A stretch of DNA of 64,000 bases from Apostichopus japonicus (GCF_037975245.1 NC_092575.1:29103341-29167340), one strand, 5' to 3'; counted from the first letter of the stretch, positions 1 through 50,440 are shown. Notes: generated from the sequence alone by a model not told the origin. Made by a program: numbers and translations.

Positions 1-660
1 ACCTACCAGAGACAGTGTCAAATGCTTCAAAAGTGCCTCCTTATTGCCATGACTACCTACTAGTGAGAGTGTCATATGCTTCAAAAAGTGCCTCCTTATT
101 GCCATATCTACATACCAGAGAGTGTCATATACTTCAAAGAGTGCCTCCCTATTGCCATATCTACATACCAGAGAGTGTCATATACTTCAAAGAGTGCCTC
201 CCTATTGCCATATCTACATACCAGAGAAGTGTCATATACTTCAAAGAGTGCCTCCCTATTGCCATATCTACATACCAGAGACAGTGTCATATACTTCAAA
301 GAGTGCCTCCCTATTGCTATGACTACCTACCAGAGACAGTGTCATATGCTTCAAAGAGTGCCTCCCTATTGCCATATCTACATACCAGAGACAGTGTCAT
401 ATACTTCAAAGAGTGCCTCCCTATTGCCATGACTACCTACCAGAGACAGTGTCATATACTTCAAAGAGTGCCTCCCTATTGCCATGACTACCTACTAGTG
501 AGAGTGTCATATACTTCAAAGAGTGCCTCCCTATTGCCATGACTACCTACCAGAGACAGTGTCATATACTTCAAAGAGTGCCTCCCTATTGCCATGACTA
601 CCTACTAGTGAGAGTGTCATATACTTCAAAGAGTGCCTCCCTATTGCCATGACTACCTAC
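1..660 (-). repeat. 55-bp minisatellite made of the ASL exon 10 end plus its splice donor
   Basis: About twelve head-to-tail copies of a 55-bp unit run from the window edge to the 3' end of ASL exon 10. Read on the minus strand, each unit holds GGAGGCACTCTTTGAAG, then ATATGACACTGTCTCTG, then an intron-like stretch beginning GTAGGT or GTATGT. The first part is the end of exon 10 and the second is its splice donor. Most copies read GTATATGAC where the exon itself reads GCATATGAC. The array is open at base 1, so its full length is unknown. 55 is not a multiple of three and a stop follows each donor, so it is not an extended coding exon. Confidence 0.93.
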
Positions 661-39348
<38,688 letters not shown>

Positions 39349-39671
39349 AACAAGAAATCAAAAGGAACCAAATTTAAAGTTAGATCAATATTCATCTCAA
39401 GTAAATTTATAGACATGTTGTACAATTCAGATGGCCAACCAAAACAGCAAAGTGTAGGTTCTAGGTTGAATGTATTTGCCCTCTAATTAGGAAACTGTTC
39501 CTTGTACAAAACTGAGAGGATAGTTTGCATAGTATACATGATAAACCGAGTATGCTTTTGCCTCAGTATGATTAATGAGTACTTGAAACACATACATGTG
39601 GCAAAAAAGTTAAATGTTAAAGTTAAATGGTTGGTTTCAGTAATGATAGCACATGCTGTAGTGCAGTATGT
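39349..39671. other. upstream of the first recognised ASL exon
   Basis: No CpG-rich promoter or upstream exon was identified. Confidence 0.4.
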
Positions 39672-40439
39672 ACGTAACTCATGGGCGTCAATCCTGCGGG
39701 GACAGGGGACACGTCCCCCACATTTCGATGGGTGGGGGGACACACTATTAATTGTCCCCCCACACATTTGGAAAAAGAGTAGTGTCGTGGCTCTATTTGG
39801 CTAGGGCTAACACAAAGCAGGTTTAATATCATCGAATACATTACAAGTTCAGTTCTATGAAAAGTGACCAAGATTTTTCACATCGGTAGACCTGCAACTT
39901 TGTCTGTTTGTCGCATCGAGTGAAATTGAGATTGAAACCTCAGGCTGTGTGCGGATAACTTTGCAGAGCCAGCGCCTACAACTAGTGCAAGAAGTATGCT
40001 CTCTTTTTGAAGAACCACGAAAAAGGGAACTTTTGAGTGTTGCAACCTGTAAATGACCGTGTGACCACATTATCACAACCAGTACGACCACAGAATATGA
40101 TATTAGAAAGGTAGGTAGTTTTTAAGTATTATCTGTTGTTACCTGTAAGATTCTTGAAAATAGGCCTTGAATTCTTAGGTGTTTTGCGGGTACTGAATAG
40201 GTATTGTGTTATTCGACGCGACTGTAACAACAAACAGCATGAAACATGAGCTATGTCGAATCGGTCTGCTTTCTAAGTACAGTAGCATACTTGTTCCCCG
40301 AACATTCAGTCCCTCATAATCGTAGGTCATATTGTAAGCCCAGACCGTCTGAGAGACTTTAGCGAAAACAATGCATTTCAGTACATTAAAGAAAGGTCTT
40401 CGAGAAAGGTTTTTATAATGTTATTTATGGAGTCCTTAC

Positions 40440-40500
40440 AAGAGCGGGACTCTAACCCTTAACCCATCTGTCCAACCCGGTGGCTAACGCGCTCAGCTTC
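40440..40500 (-). other. tRNA-like segment inside the hAT element
   Basis: On the minus strand GCTGAGCGCGTTAGCC and GGGTTAGAGTCCCGC resemble the A and B boxes of a tRNA-derived SINE head. No cloverleaf could be completed, so this is only a possible SINE fragment. Confidence 0.25.
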
Positions 40501-41049
40501 TATTAGAGCCTTTCTGGACAATTACAAAGATGTCATAGACGCATTAGGTACAGCATCAGATGCGTTCGGCACCAACGTAGCATCCAGAGCCACAAGAATG
40601 ATGAAGTGTGTCTTCATCTGTCAGTTGCATTCTCGGATTGCTGGCTGCTCTGCCAATCAACCAATGCCTAAAAAAAATTTAACAGAGCTCTGCAAAGCTC
40701 CTTAGTCTGCCTTTCTTTCGAGGCCAGTTCCAGTCATAGTCGGTTGAAGGGTATTGACAAATATTCAAGTGGATGAATCCAACGGTACAGGCTATGTTTG
40801 GTGAAGTCAAAGCTCTCTTATTTGCTCCTAGTCTTCCCTGCCAGTTCCACGGAAGCCGAGAGATCTTTTAGTGCTTTGAGGCATTTGGAGACATGGCTAC
40901 GGAGCACCATGACTCAACATAGGCTGAACCATGTGATGGTGTGCCATATTCACCGCGAGCCTCTAGCCAAATTGAAGCCTGAGGAGTTAGCAGAGAAGTT
41001 TTTTAGTTCCTCGGATTACAGAGGCCGCATCTTCAGGCGATTCCAGTAG
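40500..41049 (+). pseudogene. hAT transposase C-terminal remnant
   Basis: An upstream piece reads FLDNYKDVIDALGTASDAFG and ASRATRMMKC, similar to the helical part of hAT transposases. After stops and a frameshift, FPASSTEAERSFSALRHLET and LRSTMTQHRLNHVMVCHIH (40798-41049) form the hAT dimerisation domain. The SSxEAERSFSALR motif is characteristic. The RNase-H-like catalytic region is not recognisable. Confidence 0.85.
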
Positions 41050-42484
41050 AAAACTACTGCGCTCCGTCATTATCATAAGAGATAGCACTTTATAGCTGCA
41101 GCCAAAGCCTGTACATATTTGTTGTTTAGTTGTAGATGGTGTTTCAAAGACGGTGCCCATTCCCTAAAGTTGGGGAAATAAAATAGGGAGCATATTCCAT
41201 GGCAGCGCATCCCATGTTAACTTGTTGATAAGTGATACTGGAGTGAGAACCCAGTGAGAACACTGGGTACACAGTGGACCTTACACAGTACGCTCCGACC
41301 AGAATTCATCCGATTACCAGATGCAGATCCACCTAGCAACTGAGGTAACTTGCGTGAGGACTCCAACGAACAACCACTGATTTATTTTGATGCCTTCATC
41401 ACTAGCCACCCCTCCCATGGGACCTATTCTAAGTCTGACAATACATGCGCATGTGTGAGGTCCTGAAAATATAATTAAAGTGGTTTGTCTTGCCATCCTT
41501 GTTTCAAATTTCATAGAAATGTATTCTCGTAGACCTAGCAAAACATTTAAACTAGCACAGTCCCATTGGAAGTGTGTCACGGGTGGCATTACAAGTCATT
41601 GGTGGTTTAACATGCTGGTGTATGATGACTTTTGGCCAAATTTGCACTAAGCTGACTATTCAAACTCGGATGTGGACTGTGCCTAATTAGTTAGTTCTTT
41701 AATTAGTACTTGGCGTATGAGGAAATGCACCATTTTGTGGTATGACCCCCAGTATGCCAAGTCGAGAAACTCACATGCAGTCGGGGCTGATATTTTCCCT
41801 CGCCTACAGTATATGTCCGGGGACATTTTGGGACATCGTTACTATAGGCCTAATATATCTGAGGCCCTGGGGTCATTCCTTGGTGCAATTAAATGTGCCC
41901 ATTTCGAAGTAAATTTATTCACAAATTGTTAGTTGTCATGGGTCCGAACATATGAGTGGTATTCTATCCTAAAACATACAGTAGGGCAAAATGGGGCTGG
42001 GGTTCCAGTTCGCCGCATCATTTGTCACCTTGCCCTGGGTTCTAATGTTCATGTCAATTGGCATCACTAATAAAAGAAATAATCCACCAAAAATGAAGGC
42101 CACATGAACTTTATTGCAGATTTCCTGAGTGACGAATTTGTAATTTTCTCCCGAAATCATGCAACAAGATGGCCGCTATCCAGCATGGGAACTGCCATCT
42201 CCAGCAATCTGGCAGGTATTGAAATCTGAAATTTTCTTGGTACTCTGTGAGCCAACCGATGGTGGCGCTCTGATAAATTTGATAGTTCTTACGGCCGGAA
42301 TACTCAAACGATTAGGTCCCCCCCCAAGTTTCTTATCCGATTGACGCCCCTGAAGTAACTTACAGTATGGCTGCATATTCTGGTAAAGATTCAAAGTCCA
42401 CATTTTATACCTTTTTTTGCTGATAAGTGAAATATGAGAAATTGATATTGCATATGTTATAAAGGATAAGTCTAAGTAAAAATA

Positions 42485-44085
42485 TATTTTGACTAATATA
42501 CGAGAAACATATTGTAAACATCCTGGTGATATCAGAGAAACATATTGTAAACATCCTGGTGCTATATAAGAGAAACATTTATTGTAAAGATTCTGGTGAT
42601 ATCAGAGAAACATATTGTAAAGATCCTGGTGTATATAAGAGAAACATATTGTAAAGATCCTGGTGATATCAGAGAAACATATATTGTAAACATCCTGGTG
42701 CTATATAAGAGAAACATATATTGTAAAGATCCTGGTGCTATATAAGAGAAAAATATATTGTAAAGATCCTGGTGATATCAGAGAAACATATATTGTAAAG
42801 ATCCTGGTGCTATATAAGAGAAACATATTGTAAACATCCTGGTGCTATATAAGAGAAACATATATTGTTAAGATCCTGGTGCTATATGAGAGAAACATAT
42901 ATTGTAAAGATCCTGGTGCTATATAAGAGAAACATATATTGTAAAGATCCTGGTGCTATATAAGAGAAACATTGTAAAGATCATGGTGCTATATGAGAGA
43001 AACATATATTGTAAAGATCCTGGTGCTATATAAGAGAAACATTGTAAAGATCCTGGTGCTATATAAGAGAAACATTGTAAAGATCCTGGTGTATATAAGA
43101 GAAACATATTGTAAAGATCCTGGTGATATATAAGAGAAACATATATTGTAAAGATCCTGGTGCTATATAAGAGAAACATTGTAAAGATCATGGTGCTATA
43201 TGAGAGAAACATATATTGTAAAGATCCTGGTGCTATATAAGAGAAACATTGTAAAGATCCTGGTGCTATATAAGAGAAACATATTGTAAAGATCCTGGTG
43301 CTATATAAGAGAAACATTGTAAAGATCCTGGTGCTATATAAGAGAAACATATTGTAAAGATCCTGGTGCTATATAAGAGAAACATTGTAAAGATCCTGGT
43401 GCTATATGAGAGAAACATATATTGTAAAGATCCTGGTGCTATATAAGAGAAACATATATTGTAAAGATCCTGGTGCTATATAAGAGAAACATTGTAAAGA
43501 TCCTGGTGCTATATAAGAGAAACATATTGTAAAGATCCTGGTGCTATATAAGAGAAACATTGTAAAGATCCTGGTGCTATATAAGAGAAACATTGTAAAG
43601 ATCCTGGTGCTATATAAGAGAAACGTATTGTAAAGATCCTGGTGCTATATAAGAGAAACATTGTAAAGATTCTGGTGCTATATGAGAGAAACATATATTG
43701 TAAAGATCCTGGTGCTATATAAGAGAAACATATATTGTTAAGATCCTGGTGCTATATAAGAGAAACATATATTGCAAAGATCCTGATGATGGAAGAGAAA
43801 CATATTGTAAACATCCTGGTGCTATATAAGAGAAACATATATTGTAAAGATCCTGGTGATATCAGAGAAACATATTGTAAACATCCTGGTGCTATATAAG
43901 AGAAACATATTGTAAAGATCCTGGTGATATCAGAGAAACATATTGTAAACATCCTGGTGCTATATAAGAGAAACATATATTGAAAAGATCCTGGTGATAT
44001 CAGAGAAACATATTGTAAACATGCTGGTGCTATATAAGAGAAACGTATTGTAAAGATCCTGGTGATGGAAGAGAAACATATATTA
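42485..44085. repeat. minisatellite, unit about 40 bp, about 40 copies
   Basis: Units of the form AGAGAAACATATATTGTAAA followed by GATCCTGGTGCTATATA, with length variants (ATAT present or absent, GATATC for GCTATAT, AACATC for AGATC). Higher-order alternation of GATATC and GCTATAT units is visible at both edges. It lies right of the hAT element, upstream of ASL exon 1. Minus-strand open frames with FLLYSTRIFT repeats are by-products. Confidence 0.95.
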
Positions 44086-44089
44086 GGCA

Positions 44090-46040
44090 AACCCAATGAA
44101 GCACGGACTACTGTACGTGCAGTCAAGGTTCTATACTATATAGACTTAGGCTACACAACTTTTATCGCACACATAGAGTACGTGGTAAAATTTTGCATTC
44201 ATGACCACGTATGGACTATACTGTAGGTTGTACTGGCTTACACTACAGACAGTGCTAAGTTTAGTAACACCTCCTAAATGAATTTGTGGTGGAAATGCCT
44301 TGGGCCTGACTCATTGACGGGTTCTTTTGGTATAAGACTGATACCAATACTTAGATAAATGACAACATTTTCTTAAATTTGATGTGAAAACCAAATGGTT
44401 TTAATCAGTTTCTAGTTTATTGCAGTGCCTGAAGCATGAAGCATTGAAAAACTTCATTTAGGTTGATGGAAAATTGCCTGAAATTAACTGTTTACATTTA
44501 TTTCGTTTCTTCATTAACAAAATGAAATTCTAGTGTTTCTTAACCATTTTTGATAGTTCAGATAATATATTTATGCCTAAGCATTGATATAACAGCTCCC
44601 GAAAATCATCATTTCTAGCTCATTAGACATTAGTATTTAATGCCCTAAATGAGTATTTTTTGCTGTATGACCTCATGAAGTATGACCTCACAAAGGCAAT
44701 TTTCCAGCCGCTGCGGACTAACTGAGCACTACTTTGGAATGTTTAAACAGGAATGCCCTGACCCCATTGTTATTAAACGTTAACCAAACCCTTGTCCATT
44801 AATTTATCATCAAATTTGATATCATTATTCATATTACTATAAAACTGAACAGGTACCACTCACTTAGCCTTACAAATTTGTGTACCGAAACTTCATGAAC
44901 CTGGCTTTCGGTTGGCACCACTGTGTACTGTAGATCAGTGGTTGGCACCAGGTCATCTGATGCAATTTAGTAACTTAGGCTACAGTAAATGTAATGCCAG
45001 CATTGGTATGTACTGGTAGGCTAGTGAAATAATGTAAGGTGTTCAGGTGAGTCTTAGTAGTTTAACCAGGCCTATTTTTAACGCGGCATCTGTCTGCAGT
45101 GAAAGTTGGACTGAAAAATATCTCACCTCCATCTGCGACATCTTGAAAAGCTGCTGTATATTGTTCGTGATAGTGTAGTGATTCTTCCAGTGTATGGAAC
45201 GCAAAAAGGGCAAAATAAAAAATCGGTTATGTGCCGACGCTAATCAAATAAGCCCAGCATAACAGTTTTTTCTACCTTTAGCAAAGATCAACACCAGGAA
45301 AGAAGTGACAGATCAGTGGAACTAGATGTACACAGAGCCGTATATTGGCTCTGGATGTACATGAGGAAGGAATCCATTAATCGTCTGTTAAAAGCACTGA
45401 TTTGTACACTAACAGATCAGTGGGTAAAACCATAGAAATGGAAGTAGTTCAATTTATGAAGAAGAAAACGCTGGCAAGTTGCAATAGACATGTAATAGAG
45501 GAAGAGCCGACCGAAGATGGATCTTTTTCGGTAAATTACAACTACAACCTAACCACCAAACACTACATAGATCTTTCTACATTGAATCCATTTTCTAATA
45601 AAAAATATAAAAATATGTACAAATGCGTCTTTGGAGGAGCCCATAAATTTTTTTGAAAGAAGTACGAAATGGGATCGTTGATCGTTGAAGCCGACTACCA
45701 CGTACAAGGGGCGGCTGGTCAATATGATCGTCATCGTTATCGTCATTCTCGTCATCATTTAAATTTTCTCCCGTTAGCATTCATACTGCAGTAGAATGTT
45801 TCATCAACTTCATTTATATACCTTACCAATTGCGAGCAGGCACATTTCAAAGACAGAGAAGTCTCAGAAATACTCTGCTGTTTCCGAGAGACTCTTCACC
45901 TTGAACCTACTAGGACTCTGAGATATATTCCACAGAGTAAAACTATTGTTTCACTCTTAATTAGAGGGCAACCTTTCCATGGAGTTGCAGATCTCATCTC
46001 CTTCAAAACATATCTTGACATCCTAAGCTTGCTAAATGGT
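44090..46040. other. intergenic or ASL 5' region, mostly unannotated
   Basis: A plus-strand open frame of 84 codons at 45402-45656 is not low-complexity and has a normal-looking composition, but no domain is recognised and no splice context supports it. The rest holds nothing recognised. Confidence 0.35.
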
Positions 46041-46985
46041 ATGCCATCACTGATCTACACTAACTGGATAGGCCGCGCGGCTCCGTGTGTGAAGCAGCCG
46101 GAAGTGACTCAGCGGTGACGTCTCTATGTTCCGACGTCTCTATGTTCCGACGTCTCTATGTTCCGACGTCTCTATGTTCCGACAAACTGTTTGGACTCTA
46201 AATTTTTTTGACCAAATTTTATTCGGACCCCATTTGTGACCCCATTTTTTTCGGACCCCATTTTTTTGGGACCCAATTTTTTTCTGACCCCATTCTTTTG
46301 TGACAAGTTTTTTCGGACCCCATTTTTTTGGGACCCAATTTTTTTCTGAGCCCATTCTTTAGTGACCCAATTTTTTTCGGACCCCATTTTTTTGGACCAA
46401 ACTTTTTTGGGACCCATATTTTTGGGTGCAAAATTTTTACCAACATGTTTTCGGACCAATTTTTTTTCTGACCAATGTTTTTTGGGACCCCAATTATTTT
46501 GGACCAAAATTTTTCGGACCCAAATTTTGTTGGGACCCAACTTTTGGACCAACATGATTTCTGACCAATGTTTTCCCTGACCCCTAATTAGGTCCCAAAA
46601 AATTAAGTCCGAAAAAATGGGTCCCCACAAATTGGTCCACAAAAATTAGGTCCAAAAAAAATTGGGTCCACAAAAAAAATTTGGGTGAACAAAAATTGGG
46701 CCAGAAAAAAATTGGGTCCGAAAACATTTTGGTCTCAAAAAATTTGGTCCAAAAAAAATTTGGTCCAAAAGATATGGGCCCGAAAAAAAATGGGTCCGAA
46801 AAAATTTGATCCAAAAAGAATGGGTTCCGAAAAAAATTGGGTCACAAAACAATGGGTCCGAAAAAATTTGTCGGAACATAGAGACGTCGGAACATAGAGA
46901 CGTCGGAACATAGAGATGTAACCGACTCAGCGGCCATGTTGGGATATTCAAAACATCACCGCGCGCACATACAGTGCAATACTGT
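46037..46985 (+). repeat. copy 1 of an inverted intergenic repeat, split by a foldback element
   Basis: 46037-46113 plus 46924-46985, read together, match the reverse complement of 48805-48925 (shared GATCTACACTAACTGGATAG and CCATGTTGGGATATTCAAAA). The 0.8-kb foldback element sits between the two halves. Confidence 0.85.
46106..46931. mobile_element. foldback transposon with 8-bp target duplication (TU-like architecture)
   Basis: The element spans about 46114-46923 and is flanked by GACTCAGC (46106-46113 and 46924-46931). The ends are inverted: GGTGACGTCTCTATGTTCCG and CGGAACATAGAGATGTAACC. The outer domain is a 16-bp tandem repeat GACGTCTCTATGTTCC, about four copies left and three right, inverted. 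The inner domain is a degenerate repeat of GGACCCCATTTTTTT-type units on the left that turns into its complement AAAAAAATTGGGTCC on the right. The whole is one 0.8-kb hairpin. Sea urchin TU elements have this layout as I recall. No transposase. Confidence 0.85.
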
Positions 46986-47644
46986 ACGTTGCTATGTCGG
47001 TCGGTGGCCGAGAAGGTGATGCGAAGAGAGGCCAAGGAACTGGGAAAGGAAGTGAATGTCGCAGAAACAATCCTTATTGATCAAGGAAGTGAAGTTGAAC
47101 ATTTGAACCCCTAAGAAATATGTGTTATGCCAGACTAAAATAGTAAATATGCCTATTTTCCGTGCAGGAAAAGATATGGAATGGGTCGTCTGTACAGAGA
47201 CAGACGCTGCAACTGCAATGCAATACAAAGTCTATGGGATACATCGGACTAGGAACTTGAGGGCATCCCTTCCTCCATGGTTAGGGTCTTTTAATTTCAA
47301 GAAAAACGTTAAGCATTTCTTCTAAATTCACAAATTGGGGGGAAGAATTTCATAACTGGACGAGGCTACACCATCCATGCAACAAACTACATGTATCGGT
47401 ATCTAGTATTGGAGAGGTGGCTCGCAGGGTTACAAAAATTGAGTTAATTCCATCTAGGAACTAAAAACGCGAGTTCCATGATAAATAAAAAAAAATTAGG
47501 AGGGAAAAATTCCATGTGTTCTCAGGAAAAACTTGTCACGTAGGGTTTTTGCAGGAGGCCAGGGTCTTAAGGCAGTGTCCAGATGTGGAATTCCTTTCAG
47601 GAAACCTTAGTGTCCAGTTTGGGGATATGGAATTAACACAATCA
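46986..47644. other. intergenic, unannotated
   Basis: Open frames here show no recognised domain. No repeat noted. Confidence 0.35.
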
Positions 47645-48541
47645 TCCCCTGGACATAATCCCCAAGGACAAAATCCCCTCGGACAAAATCCCCCCGAGCC
47701 AAAATCCCCCGGACAAAATCCGCCCATGCTATAAAAAATCCCATCAATTCTCTACAAAAATGCGTCATCCCGGTCCCCCTGTGTCCCCGGTCCCCCTGGC
47801 ATCCCCGGTCCCCGGTACCGTCATCTGGTACCGTCATCCGGTACCACCACCAGTTACCCCCACCGGTACCCCCACTGGTACTCTCAGTGGTTCCTGGACC
47901 AGTACCCAGACCAGAACCCCGACCATACCGCAACCGGTACCCTAATAATTAGCCTGACAGTTACACCCACCGGTACCCCCCACCGGCACCCCCACTGGTA
48001 CTCTCAGTGGTACCCCACTGGTACTCTCAATGGCTCCCTGACCAGTACCCCGACCAGTACCCCGGCCCGTACCCTGGCCGGTACCTCAACCCGTACCTCG
48101 ACCGGTACCCCGACCAGTATCCCAACTGGTATACTGAAAGGCACCCTGACACGTACCCTGACAGGTACTCTTACTAGTATTGGTACAATGACCAGTACTT
48201 TAACAAGTACCTTGACCGGTCACATGAACAGTACCTTGACCGGTACCCTAACAGGAGCCCTCATAGTTACACTCGCCAGTAACCTCACTGGTACCCTGAA
48301 TGGTACCCTGACCAGTCCCCTGACCGGTGCCTTGACCAGTGCAATGACCCATGCCTTGACTGTCACACCTGGGCCATCCCTGGTTGTTGCAGGCAGGCTT
48401 TGTATGGGTCACAGGGATATTGTCGGGGGGGGGGGGATCTTGTCCAGGGGGATTTTGTCATGGGGGGATTTTGGCTTTGAGGGATTTTGGCCAGGGGGAT
48501 TTTGTCCTGGGGGGATTTTGGCTTGGGGGGATTTTGTCCTA
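47645..48541. repeat. second foldback-like structure with GGTACC minisatellite core
   Basis: The left arm (47645-47735) holds repeats of GGACAAAATCCCCC; the right arm (48420-48541) holds their complement GGGGGATTTTGTCC. Between them, 47765-48360 is a degenerate 20- to 24-bp minisatellite around GGTACCCTGACCAGTACCC. The arms could pair over about 90 bp. No clear target duplication was found. Confidence 0.75.
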
Positions 48542-48804
48542 GAACCCGTCTACAGGTCATTATTTTTGTACATGTATTCAGTTTTTTTTTGTTTTTTTTT
48601 AAGTAAATGCAGACAGACAACTAGTTATAGTTCATATGCACAGTTATATCTTTGCTGCAACAGCAATTTTATTTAGCATTTCTCCACAATTTCAGTTAAA
48701 ATCTTCATATTCCTCAGCTTTTTACAGGTTGGTTCCCACAGTGACATACATGTAAGTAATGCCCTAGTACATACATATAGTAATATATGGACGTGTCGTT
48801 GTCA

Positions 48805-48925
48805 TATGCGCGGTGATGTTTTGAATATCCCAACATGGCCGCTGAACAACTTCCGGTGACTTCACGGCTCGCTATACAATCACCGTACGCGCAGCCTATC
48901 CAGTTAGTGTAGATCAGTGTATGCC
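48805..48925 (-). repeat. copy 2 of the inverted intergenic repeat (empty site)
   Basis: The reverse complement matches 46037-46113 joined to 46924-46985. It contains a single TTCAGCGGCCATGTTGGG at the place where copy 1 carries the foldback element, so it represents the pre-insertion state. Confidence 0.85.
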
Positions 48926-48934
48926 ATTTATTCA

Positions 48935-49790
48935 CACAGTATAGTGTGAACTTGAACGGACGTAGGCCTACTTATATAGTGTTCAAGTTCGAGATACACT
49001 TTTGCGCACAAGTTCAACGGTCAAGGAGAAGATCCCGACACAATTTTCGGACAATTTACCAGCCCAAATGACCTGTGATTTCAATCGACCTTTGACATTT
49101 TTTGCTCACTCACACACTTCCTCACATTTCTGATGTGGGGTAAAGTTAATATATCCGTCATTGTGTGTATTCCTGTGCTGGGGTTTTCTGTGGTTTGGCT
49201 TACCATGGGGCTTGTGCCTTTCGTGGCCCTTTAACCTGTAAAGTTATGTTATGTTACGATATGCTATATCTCCATATATAATGTTACATGTAGAGAGATG
49301 ACATCAGATTAGTTCGTTATTTAGGTATGTATCACTGTGCTGCAAAATTGCTAGCAGAGTCAAAACAGGTTTATCCCTAGCCCTAACCGGCCTAGTGAGA
49401 GGAAAGGAAAGCGAAGTGCCATTCCCGGCATTTCATTTCTATGGATCTAGTACCTTAACTCTGTCAAATAGGAAGAGCTCTTTCTCTACACCTATAACAT
49501 GAAAATGAAGCCTTTGACGGAAACCACCGTCCGAGACCGCTACGGGCTAGGGTACTGAAAGTTGGGTAGGGTGTCCAGATTCTGTTGAAAGATTAAAACC
49601 AGTACACGTACATCTGCTATGGGTCGCAAAAATAACACCCAAGGTCACTATAGTGACTTGAATATACCTGGATGACACACCCTTCTGCGTTGAGTAACCT
49701 TGACAAAAATGCTAATAGATCTGGTAACATACCACCTGAGTTGGGAAGAATGACGTCAGTCGAATTTTTGGCTCTTGGGGGTCCCCTCCC
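48935..49790. other. intergenic, unannotated
   Basis: No gene or clear repeat recognised in about 850 bp. Confidence 0.35.
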
Positions 49791-49912
49791 TGTTCTCTCC
49801 TGGAGAACCTTTCTTTAGGCTTCGGATGATCCAGGATCAAGGAGGATTCGGAGAGAGCTTTATATCATATGCTGCTGGTTTATTCGTATATGTTAGGTTT
49901 AAAGATACTACA
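49791..49912 (-). repeat. 3' LTR of the Gypsy element, 122 bp
   Basis: Starts TGTTCTCTCCTGG and ends GATACTACA on the plus strand. It is followed by TTCCTGCCCCTC, the complement of a polypurine tract. The first 96 bp recur at 53321-53416. Confidence 0.8.
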
Positions 49913-50000
49913 TTCCTGCCCCTCAGATAACGACCTATCAGAAAATGAACTTGAACGAGTAACAAATACATAACCACTCAGGAAAGGTGTACTTTAATGA

Positions 50001-50375
50001 ATGTGATTCAGTCGCGTAGGAAGGTACTTTTGAGTGGGGGGGGGGGGGGGCTGAAGACTGATTGCCGGCCTGGGGAGGGGTCTAAGGGGAGGGGGTGTCC
50101 CCCTTTGGAAATTGTTTGCATATCCAGGTGGCCTCAGATGCAATTTGGTGCAATATAGCACACTTCAACACCCACTCCATTTTGCAAGTAATTTTGCATT
50201 TTCACCTGCCCTTAGATGCAATTTGGTGCTCCAAATGAGTCATTTGGAAATGAAAAGGGGGTTTTCTGACTTGCGAAGCGGGGGTGGGGAATGATACTTC
50301 CGCCCCCCATATTTTTCACTGGGGGTGGCGCCCCCAGCCCCCCCCCCCCCCGGTTCCAACGCCCTTGATGTGATT
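50001..50375. mobile_element. 359-bp hAT-like MITE nested in Gypsy
   Basis: The element at 50009-50367 starts CAGTCGCGTAGGAAGG and ends GGTTCCAACGCCCTTG in inverse, with perfect 8-bp duplications ATGTGATT (50001-50008, 50368-50375). Long G and C runs lie near the ends. It is younger than the Gypsy copy it interrupts. Confidence 0.9.
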
Positions 50376-50440
50376 AACAACGATGGATGTCAAAAAGAAA
50401 TAATTAAAGCTTATGAGAAACTACAGACTTTGACTTTTAA

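Larger units (their letters stand above)
39672..42360 (+). mobile_element. hAT transposon, 2673 bp, decayed
   Basis: The left end CATGGGCGTCAATCCTGCGG and right end GATTGACGCCCCTG are inverted, flanked by 8-bp duplications ACGTAACT (39672-39679) and AAGTAACT (42353-42360) with one mismatch. Long GGGGGACACGTCCCCC-type subterminal G/C runs are typical of this group. It encloses the C-terminal part of a hAT transposase (40500-41049) but no intact N-terminal part, so it is defective. Confidence 0.88.

Noticed and set aside
40440-40500. A functional tRNA gene on the minus strand
   Set aside because: Only partial A- and B-box resemblance; no cloverleaf or acceptor stem can be drawn, and it lies inside a decayed transposon.
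42919-44126. Minus-strand open frames with FLLYSTRIFT/SYIAPGSLQ repeats
   Set aside because: Produced by the 40-bp satellite in shifting frames; no start context, domain or conservation.
46172-46642. 156-codon minus-strand open frame rich in Lys/Gly/Trp
   Set aside because: Generated by the degenerate GGACCCCATTTTTTT repeat of the foldback element.
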